NCBI GenBank assembly: GCA_021234155.1
Contig: JAJEKV010000052.1
Span: 8,171,358-8,235,357, forward strand
Source of the DNA: Isoetes taiwanensis
Taxonomy: Eukaryota > Streptophyta > Lycopodiopsida > Isoetales > Isoetaceae
Direction of reading: 5' to 3'
DNA: 64,000 nt
Positions 1-10,063 of this stretch are shown piece after piece (positions within the stretch are counted from its first letter, which is position 1; every line of letters starts with the position of its first letter). The notes beneath the pieces were generated by a model, which was not told the DNA's origin, searched no databases, and worked only from the letters and a program-made list of their open reading frames with translations. The translations under genes and the position numbers were made by a program.

Positions 1-530
1 GCACAATATTATTGATCAAAGTAGTGATCTGATAAGAACCAAGATGCGAGGTCCAGAGTAGAATATTAAAGGTAAAATGACATATAATACTTTCAGTCCC
101 GATTCCTTGTTGTGATCAGATTTCAAAGAAACCTTCCAAGTGTTGTTTATCAGGGAAATATACTGGTCTAGTAGTGAAGATTGGGACTACGAGCTATTTT
201 TTATCTAGATCCCAAATGTCCATTGTGTGATTTTTATGTTGAAACCAACATATTCAAAAGGCAACAGAATGATCTACAAAGTAAGGTTGATGTTACTATG
301 ATCGAGCTCTTTCAGGTAATACTGATTCGGTTACAGTTATGTCATTTTGAACATGCGCCCTATATGCGAATGCGCTTTTGCCTTTCATGACACATGTGGG
401 TGGTAATCCACCGGGAGTGCCTTCAATAACTTTTTATTACCAACCTTAACTCCAACATGTCGTAAATTACAAGTTAACACTTACTTAATTACAAGCCTAT
501 ATTCCACATAGTGAACTACATGTAACTTAT
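1..530. other. AT-rich flank, no gene recognised
   Basis: I see no convincing coding exon, RNA gene or element boundary here. Short open frames exist but have no recognisable motif and no partner frame. Confidence 0.5.
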
Positions 531-600
531 AACATTTATACTCACAAGAATTCATAACATTTATACTCACAAGAATTCATAACATTTATACCCATAAGCA
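531..600. repeat. 25-bp tandem repeat, 2.8 copies
   Basis: The unit beginning aacatttatactcacaag is repeated at 531-555 and 556-580 without a mismatch and again, diverged at its end, at 581-600. It is a small local duplication with no visible function. Confidence 0.9.
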
Positions 601-726
601 TTGAAAGTAATAACTCAGGAGTTCTATTATTTTTCACTCAATTAACTCTCATACATTATTTTCCTTTTTTGGCTATCTTGTCCAAATAACAATAAAACTT
701 TATTCTTCACAAAGATTGAAAGCTTC

Positions 727-905
727 ATGTTCCCCTTTCTCAGATTGAACTTGCTCTTTCTGGGGTTCCATGAGATCAACACGGAACTTATTTCCACCTA
801 TTGGGACAAATCACTTGTGTATCATACCGCTAAGTCTTGCTCTTCTAGTTTGCTATGTGTTTATTCCATGATTTCTGCCAATATTTTATGTATTCATAGT
901 CTGCC
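727..905 (-). pseudogene. DUF7869-type relic, copy 1, distal part
   Basis: Positions 727-830 match 12637-12738 closely and 834-905 match about 13193-13270, so this is a second copy of the relic at 12430-14053 with about 450 bp missing in the middle. The copy is interrupted at 905 by LINE A and resumes at 6338. The matched part encodes the C-terminal region of the relic, which carries no domain I can name. No open frame of useful length remains. Confidence 0.6.
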
Positions 906-3900
906 TGCTAGTCTCCAGAACGGGCCTTTTCCGAAAGGCCCCCAAAATCAGACTAAGCACCCTGAGGCAGCCAGAGACCCCACTTTGAGCCCCGGCAAAC
1001 CCCACACCGTCAGAAGTTGGCCCTCACAAGCAATAATTGTGAGTGAAGTTCTATTCTAATCTAAGAGAAGCAGTGGCAGTAGATTGGAAAGCAAGCAATG
1101 TTAAATGGTGTATGCCAAAGCTTTGGAAAGACCTATGAGCAAAGGCGTGAGGGTCAAAGTCAAAGTCAAAGGTGGTGGCACCCCCCACCGTGTTGCCGGC
1201 TCAAGTAGGAAACACACCGACACCCCTACCCACCACTTAGGGTTTCCGCTGACTAACCCAAAGGGTGCTCGCCCATGTTTGAGTCCCCTTCAAATCACTT
1301 AGGTACCCTTTTCCGCAGCTGAGACCCTCAAACTTTGGGAGTCAAGTGGCCACAGGAAGATGGGCCGCCTGTGTTCCTGGGCTAGGCCTCACAGAAACGG
1401 GTCCCCGGATCAGCCATCATGGACAGAGTCATCTCCATGTAGCGCAGCAAGGAGGCTCAAGGCTAAGGCCCTCGCTGAGGCTACAGCCCGCCGGAAGGGA
1501 TTGCACTAATATAGGAACTCCTCATGCCGGCAGAAAATTGGTTACCGCCAAAGCGGGAATGGAGGCTAACAAGCGTTCTTATTGAAGCCATCAGCGTTCT
1601 GGCCGCATGGCAGCAGAGATGGAGTCCTCGGCATCCCATGCTCAAAAGGCAAATCGGGGCCGAGAAGAACCCAGACACAAAGCTTGGAGACCCTGACGCC
1701 GTGATGTGGAAGATGGCCTTGGCCTTTGCACACCCCGAAAGGCAGAACAGCAGAGGTCGCCGCATTACGCGGCCCGGCCAGACTCAGGTGTTCATCACCG
1801 ACACCATGACAATGTGAGAGGGAGCCAAGCAATGCGTGAGAGAGACGCATGGTCACGCTGTCCCTCAAGCCAGTCGAGGTGAGGTGCCACCGCCATGGCA
1901 TCGGGGAGCCAGGCTGCTCTTGCAGCATGCCTGCATTACGCTTTCAGGATTCGTAAGATCGGAACAAGAAGCTCTGGGCCTCGACGCCAGAAGCCGCTCG
2001 AAAGACCGCCATACTCGTGAAGCTCGAGCTTCCGTGGGGTTGCGGGTAACCGCCCACGCATGTAGAGCGGTCTCCCTGCCGAGGTTCATAGTCAGCTGCG
2101 TGCATGCAGTGTGAGATGGCTGGGCGCAGCAGGGCCTCTCGCGAAGAGCCGCCCTCCGACCAGCCAGAACGCTGCTCAGCATCAAGTATCTCGCTACAGT
2201 TTCCACACCGGCAGCCCACGCCTCGCGACCGCTGCCCCGCTTCCAGCCACTCCACGCCATCCCAGCTACACTCCGGGCCACTTCCACGCCATCTCAGCCT
2301 ACTCACTACTCACTTCAAAGACAGACCTCGCTTCACCTTTGGACCCGCAGTCGCTAACCTGTGATGCTAAGCGGTAGGCCACAATAGTGGGGAGAGTTCG
2401 CCACCACATCCGGAACACACATTTCTATCGGATGACATTCCCGGGCCACCATTTCGAAAGACCTCGCATGGGCTTCACCGGCCGGACCGCATTGTCATAT
2501 TCCACGTTGCGATGTATCGTGTGCTGATGCCATATTGCCGTGCCAGATGTTGGAAGGGGACATCCTCGTATCGCGCGGGACCGACCTCACACCCGCGGTA
2601 ACAGAGGCACGCTATCAGAGCGAGTCAGGGTCGAGGCATACCGCCGTCGTGGGTGTCATAGATTGGTTCGGAGGCGGTGATGCACATCTTCCGACAAATG
2701 GCCTGCAGACCCCAGCTCCCAACCGCTGCACCGCCCCGCTTCTGCTTCTACTCACCACGCCCCTTCTTCCCCGGCCTTACTCCTTCGCCCTCATGCTCCA
2801 CGCCCTTCCGCCCACATGTCGCCTCCGCCTCCATCTACTTCACCGCCTCTCGCCGCCCTCGCTGACTCAGTTGCGCAGATACCATCCCCTTCGACAATAG
2901 AATTGTGTCTGGTGGTCTCCCATGCGGAATTGTCGAGGCTTCCCCTTTGCGGTATCAGTCCTCAACTCCGCGGGTAGCCGGTGGCGGATCTCATCTTCCT
3001 CATGGAGATATGTTGGCACAAGCACTGATTTTGCCTGCTACCAACATTTCTGTCTTCACACCGCATGACAGCGGGTCATGGGGAGTGGCTTTCGTTACTA
3101 CCGGACAACCTTGGCATTATTCGGGTTACCTCCGCGAAGAATGCATTGCATTACCAACCGGTACTTCGGTTCGTGCATAATACCGCTAACCCTTTTTCCG
3201 TCGTCATATTTCCCTCACGCAGACAAAGACCTTCTATCGCAGCCACCCCTCGATGTGGATAGGATGGACCAGCATGTCGCATCTATATGATGACATACGA
3301 GCACGCGAGTTGGTAGTCGCCCTTCTGGAGATTTCAATGCACCTGACAGGAGTAGAGCTCCATGCCATCCTCGCCGGACGATAAGTCCCCAGCTACGCCT
3401 TAGAAGTAGCTCCGCCACGCTGGCTCCGATGACGTGTCACATGACAGCTGTTCTCGCTATGTGGCATTTTGACTTGATAATTTGTGGCTCTTCACGGGCA
3501 ATACCCTGCATTCTAGTGCACATGCATTGTGACAATCAGTGTAGGCCCTAGTGGTGGACTATGTGTTTGTAGTTATGCTATATATGTATCTCATCACGCT
3601 TCCTGGCACAGACAGCTGATGAGGGAGGTCGACTCGCATCACCTCCCACTTTATTTGACCTGGTTTACGAGTCAGCCAGAACCCCCACTATGCCAGCCCC
3701 GCCGTCCCCTCGAGACCTCGACATGAGCAGGCGAGGACTCACGCCGAGATGCTCATGGATCTCCCGCAATTCTGCAGACCTCCACACTAGAGCAGTTAGA
3801 CGTATTCGCCACTGACCGCTATTACGGGATGCAAATGACAAAGCTGGGCGCACTCGCCGTCACGCCGTGGTCAGCAACATTCCCCGGGCTGTTAACCCAT

Positions 3901-5226
3901 GGTTTGACGCGATCAAAGAACGAAGCGGCAGCTCCACAATATTCTCGATCCAGTGCCCGCCAGGTGTCACCATACCGCTACCATCCGAAGGGACACAAAG
4001 GGCGCCGGTACCTTGCCAAGCATCGGGAGATGTTCGCCCGCTGGACACCATCCTCTCAACCTTTGGCTAGAAAAGCCAAGGTCAGCTCCGTGCCCTCATA
4101 GGACATCAGCCACAATCTCGCAATGCGCCAGCCTCTATGACCCGGGCCAGATGGCCAGCTTCCATACCCCCACGTGATGGCTCCCCCATTGGTTCTCGAC
4201 CAGGATGTTGAGGAGGCCCGCGAACGGCTAGCTAATGGAAGGCAACTGACCCCGATGGTATGCGTGCCGAAGTTACTCAAGTGGGGTGGCGTACCGCTTT
4301 GTGCCGGCCCTCACTACCGTCAACGTAGCATTGCAGAGGGTTTCCCCCGACAATGGACCACGCTGTGGTTGTTCCCATTCACAAGGCGACCCACTACCGT
4401 CCGCCAACCACCGGACTATCATGGTCGCCTCAAAGATTTGCCAAACCGCTATCGGCATTCTCGAAAGCAGCTAGCTTGACTACCGGGCGAGTAAGTACGG
4501 ATGTGGGAGCCCCTCACACAGTAAAGCTGACCCCGGCCACTCAACGATTGACCATATCTTTACGCCGCGGGCATCGATTGAAGACAAAATTCCGAATCAT
4601 CGGCCGGACTTGTATTGTCGCTTTGTGGACTTCGAAGCGCTTTTGATACGCCCCCGAAAAGTCGTGGGCTAGATCAAGGCCAACCGGGCTCCCCCGCCCG
4701 CGTAATGCCATATACGTGTTGTATGAGAGTTGTTTTGGCATGATCGTACCGGACGGGCCAAGCATTCACCAAGAGGTCGGGTCCCGCAGGTTGCCCCTCT
4801 CGCCAACACTTTTGGCCTCTACATTGATCGATTAGAGCCCCGGCTTCGCCGAGCATGGGGGATGGCATACGCTTTTGCACCGTGTCATCCGCCGGCTCAT
4901 CTATCGTGACGCGATGTTGGCCTGTTGGGCCCACACCCCGAAGCTATGCGTCTCACCGGATGCCCTAGACACATTTTGTCGCCTCTGAGACATGCGCTGC
5001 GTCAATCGCCAAGACCGTGGTGGTTCTCATATCCTCTTCCGTCACCCCATGCCTCCCCGCACTCACATATCGGGGGGACAGACTGTGGACGCCACGCCCA
5101 CCTACAAGTACCTAGGGGTGGAGTTCCCCTCCGCTGGGCTGGAGGCGCCTATCCGCTATGGGTGATAGCAGGCTGGAAAGCGCTTTTATGCCATGCGTAA
5201 CAACATCCACCGTGCGAGCTATATGA

Positions 5227-6183
5227 TTGGGGCCATCGGTCCACATCTATTCTCGCACCGGTCGAGCTGTCGCCCAATTCAGACGGGTCGAGGTTTGGGG
5301 CCCGGTCGTCTCTTTGGCGACCTGGAATGACTTGGAGCAGGTGCAGAAGGCATTTTTGGCACGGGCACTTGGGGTGAAACCTTCAGTCCCCTATCAGATT
5401 CTGCTGCAGGAAACTGGATTCTTGCCGCTTCAGCGGGCAGCCCTTGATAGACACATCGTCTATTTTCAGAAAGTGGTTACTATGGGTGATGCTCGGCTCC
5501 CCGCGACTGCTTACACTGTGGCCATGAGTCCGCAGCGGCTTAGGGCCTGTTGGAGGGGTAAGAGAGATCAGTGGTTCGCCAGATGGAACGTGCAGGAGCA
5601 CAGATGCGTACAGCTGGGCGCAGCGGCCGATCGTGACAGCCTGCGGGAGTACCTAGATGCTTGTTTCCTTGGCAAGCTCTGGGACCCCATTGCTCTAGAG
5701 CAGGTCAAAATGGCCCATTACAAGGAGCACATCAACCCCGTGTTAGCCCGGGGCCCACAGCTCTACCTGCGTTCCCAGCTGCCCCTGAAAAAGCGCAGAC
5801 TCATTGCCTCCATTCGCACAGGTGCCCACCATCTTCGCATCGAGACGGGCAGGTGGATTGGGGAGCCCCCGCCAGACGGGCTCGTCGGTCTTTGTCAAAC
5901 GGGTGCCATTGAGGATGAGTCTCACACTTTCCGAGTTGCCCGGTGTTCACCGATCCGGTCCAGGGCGCCCCTTAATGCGGCCGGACGTGCCCTTGCATTT
6001 GCCGATGAACACACCGCCAAGACGTGTTCCCGGGTCATACATCCAGAGGTACCGGACCGCGAGGTCACATTTGCCCCCGCCTCGGTTGCCCTCGTGACTA
6101 GGCACTACGGGGTGGTGCATGACCGTATATATTGGGATGTTTTCGCATTTTATATGATTAGCACGCTTTGTCGGCCAGGCTGA
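5227..6183 (+). pseudogene. LINE A ORF2 C-terminal region
   Basis: An open frame of 318 codons. From about residue 23 (EVWGPVVSLATWNDLEQV) it matches LINE B ORF2 almost residue for residue through the segment KKRRLIASIRTGAH, which precedes the C-terminal zinc-binding motif. The zinc motif is degraded: in LINE B it is a Cys-rich stretch ending in ECHTLQIC, here ESHTFRVARC, so a ligand Cys is missing. The first 20 codons before EVWGP are out of frame with the RT domain upstream, so the frame start is not biological. This is the only well-preserved block of LINE A. Confidence 0.75.
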
Positions 6184-6271
6184 TTGTTGCCACGGTTTTT
6201 CCTCGAAAACCCTTCGGGCGGGGGTTTTTAATCGGGCAAGAATCCGCTTTGTCGCTGCGTTTTTTTTGTAT

Positions 6272-6310
6272 TGGGTCCCATAGACCGATTGGTCTTCGTG
6301 GACGATAAAA
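6272..6310 (+). other. LINE 3'-end stem-loop (copy 1 of 6)
   Basis: The inner stem is AGACC (6282-6286) with GGTCT (6291-6295) around a GATT loop. The outer stem is CCA (6278-6280) with TGG (6299-6301). It is followed by ACGATAAAA and then a CCTT repeat that ends the element. The same layout occurs at five other LINE 3' ends in the window. Confidence 0.75.
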
Positions 6311-6337
6311 GTACCTTCCTTCCTTCCTTCCTTCCTT

Positions 6338-6528
6338 CACTTCTTCTAATGGTTTCATGGGCTTAGGCTCTCCCGTTGGCACTATTGTTTCACCTCTCAT
6401 ATCCTCTTTCCATATATCCTTATCTTCCGGTTTCCACACATGATCGCCAACCCTCATCTTATATTGCATTATTGGCTTTCCATTTCTTACCCAAAATCTA
6501 AACTGCAACACGCACTATGTCCAATAAG
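6338..6528 (-). pseudogene. DUF7869-type relic, copy 1, proximal part
   Basis: The minus strand from about 6511 reads LQFRFWVRNGKPIMQYKM and continues to VKEG, nearly identical to 13249-13452 of copy 2. The reading frame then runs into LINE A (CCTT tail), which marks the insertion point. Above 6528 the two copies stop matching, so either a rearrangement or an exon edge lies there. I infer a dead gene copy; the protein family is set from copy 2. Confidence 0.6.
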
Positions 6529-7072
6529 ATCTTCATATACATGCAGTATTCGTCTCCTGCACAACACATGACCAGTAATGATTAGGTCCAGAAGTACTCT
6601 CAACTACAATCAAGTAAAATATAAAACACAATGAACCTCCATCCCTTAAGATCTTATTATGTCCACGGATAGCAGTATAAGCATATTTATGGTAGAACTA
6701 ATTTCTTATAGTATTTGGATACAACGACCAAGATGTCCTCAAACTTGTGTATTAAACTGGGACATATTATTAAGAGTACATATTGCCCGTAAACCAAATC
6801 CATCTTGTACCACGAACCAACAACTTATTAACCATGGATATTGCCCAGCACATACAATATCCATTCCTGTTATAAGGAACAGATTACCATCACAAAACAC
6901 GCATACCCATCAATGTATTAACAGAATCTATACCACTTATCACATAAGAAGGACAGTTTCATAACTTGAAAATTACATTGCATAGATACGTAACAAGAAA
7001 TACATTTGTGAAAAAAACATTTGAAGCAGTACATAAAGAAGTTGCAAGTCCTTACCCATACCATACAACTTC
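6529..7072. other. Spacer between relic and LINE B
   Basis: AT-rich, no element or gene recognised. The untranslated 5' part of LINE B may lie in the right-hand portion, but I could not define its start. Confidence 0.4.
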
Positions 7073-8299
7073 ATGGCCGCTTCTGTAGCCCCTTGCCCAG
7101 ACCCCCATTTGGAGGGGGATATTCCTCAGCCCCAGCCTATCTGGGAGAACCAGGAGGAGGGGCCACCACGAAAACGGCCCCGGTCAGATAACAAAGACAA
7201 GGGAGAAACCTCTTCCATGAGGAGGGAGGCCCGAGCGAAGGCCCAATCTATGAGATTGACTCGGGAGATGGATGAAGGCTGCTCAAGCCCGACACAGGCG
7301 CAGACGAGGGCCATGAAACAGCTGGAGGAACAGGTCGAGAGTAACAGAACTCGGATTGCAGGATTGACAGCAGAGATACAGTCCTCAGCATCCCACGTGC
7401 TCAAAAGACAGTTGGCAGCGGAAAGGCAACGGGTTACAGAGATGGAGACCCGCATGCAGCAGTTGGAAGACGGGCTTCGCTTGGCCCACTTTGAGAGGCA
7501 ACAGGATAAGCAGGGCCTTGCCGACTTGCGAGCTCGCGTGGATTCCCTCCTCACCACCATGGAGACTATGGCAGGCGACAAACAGGGTGTTGAGCAGGAT
7601 ACAGTGGCGACTATTTCCCGCCTCAAGTCAGAAACAGAGGGGTATGCCACCGTGATACGAAACGTCCGAGCCCTCGTCGAAGCTAGCCAGGCAGAGCTGA
7701 GAACCCTGCAGAGTAGGGCGGAGACACAGGATCGGGAGATTCAGGAGCTCAAAGCAACCATTGCCCAGCAAGGCAGCGGCCTCCATGCTGAGGTCCATGA
7801 ACACCTGCGGCACTGCACGAGTGAGTTGGCCAGGCAGCAGAGGTTCCAACAGGAGCTAGGCTCCCGACTCCAGGCAGCAGAGGCCGCAACACAGGGACAG
7901 CCAAACGCACGTGCCCCACAGCCCACGGGTCGCCAAACAGGCAGACAGACACCACCTCCTCCACCTCACACACCACATCGCCCTCGCTGTGAGCAGCCCA
8001 CACGCTCCAGCCAACAGGCATCACCTGCTGGGACAGCTAATGTTGCCCCTCGACTCAGTGAGCAGCAGGAGCAGAGCCGCCGACGTCATAATGTGGTGGT
8101 GCGTGGACTCTCGGAGGAGGCAGGAGAAGATCTCGCCAAGCGCATTCAGGATGAGATCCTATCTCGAATGGCATTCCCGACTGCGGTACACATTGCTAGA
8201 GCAAGCCGCCTTGGGACTCACGCCGCAGTGACGCCCGTGGCGTTGTTACCTTCACGGTGGCGCATATGCGCAGTAACGCGGAGGCCATCTGCGTCGTGA
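7073..8299 (+). CDS. LINE B ORF1, coiled-coil nucleic-acid-binding protein
   Basis: The 408-codon frame starts at the ATG at 7073. It has a basic N-terminus (KRPR, KARAKAQSMR), a long heptad-rich coiled coil at about residues 80-270, a Pro/Gln/Thr-rich linker near 275-330, then RRRHNVVVRGL and IARASRLG, which match the RRM-like core of LINE ORF1 proteins. At about 8225 the frame slips: the continuation of the RRM (RGVVTFTVAHMRSNAEA) is read one frame over and ends near 8400, so the true C-terminus is lost here. Family knowledge: such proteins trimerise through the coiled coil and bind the element RNA. Confidence is in the ORF1 assignment, not in an intact product. Confidence 0.75.
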   Translation: MAASVAPCPDPHLEGDIPQPQPIWENQEEGPPRKRPRSDNKDKGETSSMRREARAKAQSMRLTREMDEGCSSPTQAQTRAMKQLEEQVESNRTRIAGLTAEIQSSASHVLKRQLAAERQRVTEMETRMQQLEDGLRLAHFERQQDKQGLADLRARVDSLLTTMETMAGDKQGVEQDTVATISRLKSETEGYATVIRNVRALVEASQAELRTLQSRAETQDREIQELKATIAQQGSGLHAEVHEHLRHCTSELARQQRFQQELGSRLQAAEAATQGQPNARAPQPTGRQTGRQTPPPPPHTPHRPRCEQPTRSSQQASPAGTANVAPRLSEQQEQSRRRHNVVVRGLSEEAGEDLAKRIQDEILSRMAFPTAVHIARASRLGTHAAVTPVALLPSRWRICAVTRRPSAS

Positions 8300-8621
8300 G
8301 TAGGCAATTGAAGGGGATCGCCCAGATGTCGACCGGGATCTCACCCCGATGGAACAGAGTCCCGGCGCGCAGCTGGCCCAGTCGTGGACGCCCGCCGTAG
8401 AGGGGGGCTGCAGCCAAGGGGGAAGCCAGATTTTCGGCCGGCGCTGCCGAGGTCGCCGGATGCAATGCGTCGCCGCTGCCGCCACTCCTCGCTCGGCGCT
8501 GGCGGCGGTACCCCTACCGCACCCTACTTTCCCGCCGGCCCGCCCGCTGCCAGCGCCGCGACACCGCTTCTCCCCGCAACCGGGGCAGATCGTCGGCGTC
8601 CACATCGAATGCCAACAAATA

Positions 8622-9585
8622 GGAACCGTGCCTGCGGATGGTGTCTTGAACTGTCCGGGGCTTCCCGCGCGAGAAAGGGCGAGTCTCAACTCTGTTGCAC
8701 CAGATATGGATCTCATTTTCCTCATGGAGACATGGGAGCATGCAGGGGCCTGATGACACGGACCTCCGGGCTATCGCATTTTCGGTGTTCAATGAGTGCA
8801 CAGCAAGCGAGGGCATGGCGGGCTGTTCTGCTACTACCGCGTGCAACCTTGAGGCACTCGGTCTCGTTGCACAAAACGCATGTGCACTGTCGCTAGTTGT
8901 GGGTGCGCTGCGGCAAAGCATGACGTTGGCGACACTCTCCTCATAGCAAAAGATGCTACTTTCCACATCCGAGCAACTTCTATAACACTCATTTGGATGT
9001 GGATCGATTGGAGCCCTATGTCGATCTATATGATGACATACTGGCAAAGACAAACAATTGGGCGTGGTTATGTTGCTTGGCGACTTTAATGCACGCATAC
9101 GTGAGCCGAAAGCAGTCCCAAAATTTGACCCCCTGGCAGAGGACGTCTTGCAGTTGAACCCCGCAGAGGTGGCTTGGTCAAGGATATCAGATGACCGCCA
9201 TATTTCATGCTATGGCAGGCAGTTGTTGTTGCTGGGTAGTATCTTTGACCTGGTTATTTGTAATGGGTTGGCACAATGGCCGTCTTCCAGTTGCTACACT
9301 TGTAGACAGGAGAACCAAGTGGGTGGCTCCAGTGTGGTGGATTATCTGCTGGTTGAGGAACGAGATCTGCACTTGGTTACTCATTTTTCCATCGGGACAG
9401 ACACTCGGGACGAGGAAGTAGATTCGGACCACCGGCCCCTGTTCATGCATCTCCATTGGGAGGCTTCCCGTGCACCTGCTGCTTCAACACACCAGGTGCC
9501 CCAGCTGCGCCTGGACTACGACCGTGCAGGGACCTGGCGGGAGTGCTGCAACTCCCCACACTTCAAGAGCAATTTCTCGAAGTGA
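8622..9585 (+). pseudogene. LINE B ORF2 endonuclease (EEP family)
   Basis: The start of the domain is read at 8622-8753 (DMDLIFLMETWEHAGA, the first metal-binding Glu), then a TGA and a frame change. The second half, 9058-9585, holds GDFNAR, SVVDYLL and SDHRPL, the three classical active-site blocks of the endonuclease/exonuclease/phosphatase fold. The Asp and His of SDH and the Asn of GDFNA are present. In the family this enzyme nicks target DNA to prime reverse transcription. The 8400-8600 stretch before it is unusually GC-rich and unreadable in any one frame. Confidence 0.8.
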
Positions 9586-10063
9586 CTCACCGCTTCGGCG
9601 GCTGGCGAAAGATGCTTTGGGAGAGGCCGCCACGGGGAACCACGGGCACTACCACCTTTCCCCGCAACAAATGGTTTGATGATGAGTTCGGGGAGCTCAA
9701 ACGCACACTCCCAGGCAAGTCATCGATCCCATCTCCCCCCCGGGCCATCGGTCCAATACCGCTCCTTTCTCAAGAACAAGAAGGCCGGATACCTCGCAGA
9801 GCATTAGCAACAGATGTTTGGTCTCCGGACCGCACCCCGTGACATTACGAGAAGGGTCTTGAGCAAGCCTGCCGCACGCCCCACAGGAACATCACCCGGA
9901 GCAATGGGTACAAAGATTTGCAACAGCTATATGACCCGGCCGGGGGCGGGCACCGATCCCTCCACAAAGCGTGCATGGCGGTTATCTGAGAAGGGATGTT
10001 ATCATGGGCCCTGGCGCCTAGCTAATGGGAAGGCATCGATTTAGATGGCATGCGTGAGAACTT
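9586..10063 (+). other. LINE B endonuclease-RT linker
   Basis: Part of ORF2 between the two catalytic domains. It is readable only in short pieces in different frames, and no catalytic motif is expected here. Confidence 0.55.

Larger units (their letters stand above)
906..6337 (+). mobile_element. LINE A, full-length-like but broken non-LTR retrotransposon
   Basis: The segment is bounded on both sides by DUF7869-relic sequence that is contiguous in the second relic copy, so its edges are set by comparison with an unfilled site. It aligns in order with LINE B: ORF1-like sequence near 1605-1660, endonuclease fragments near 3010-3300 (LLSQ, DVDRMDQ in one frame), RT fragments at 4190-5160 (including YKYLGVEF near 5101) and a readable C-terminus from 5285. 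Between 1000 and 5200 frames change every few hundred bases, and the YADD site near 4890 is destroyed. The 3' end is a CCTT repeat preceded by the stem-loop at 6277-6301. It is G+C and CpG rich, unlike its surroundings. Confidence 0.75.

Noticed and set aside
1481-5200. Many 60-140-codon open frames on both strands
   Set aside because: They are frame fragments of the broken LINE A or their opposite-strand shadows; high GC lowers stop frequency.
7126-7650. 174-codon minus-strand frame inside LINE B ORF1
   Set aside because: It is a mirror of the coiled-coil ORF1 codons (Ser/Leu/Cys-rich) with no motif.
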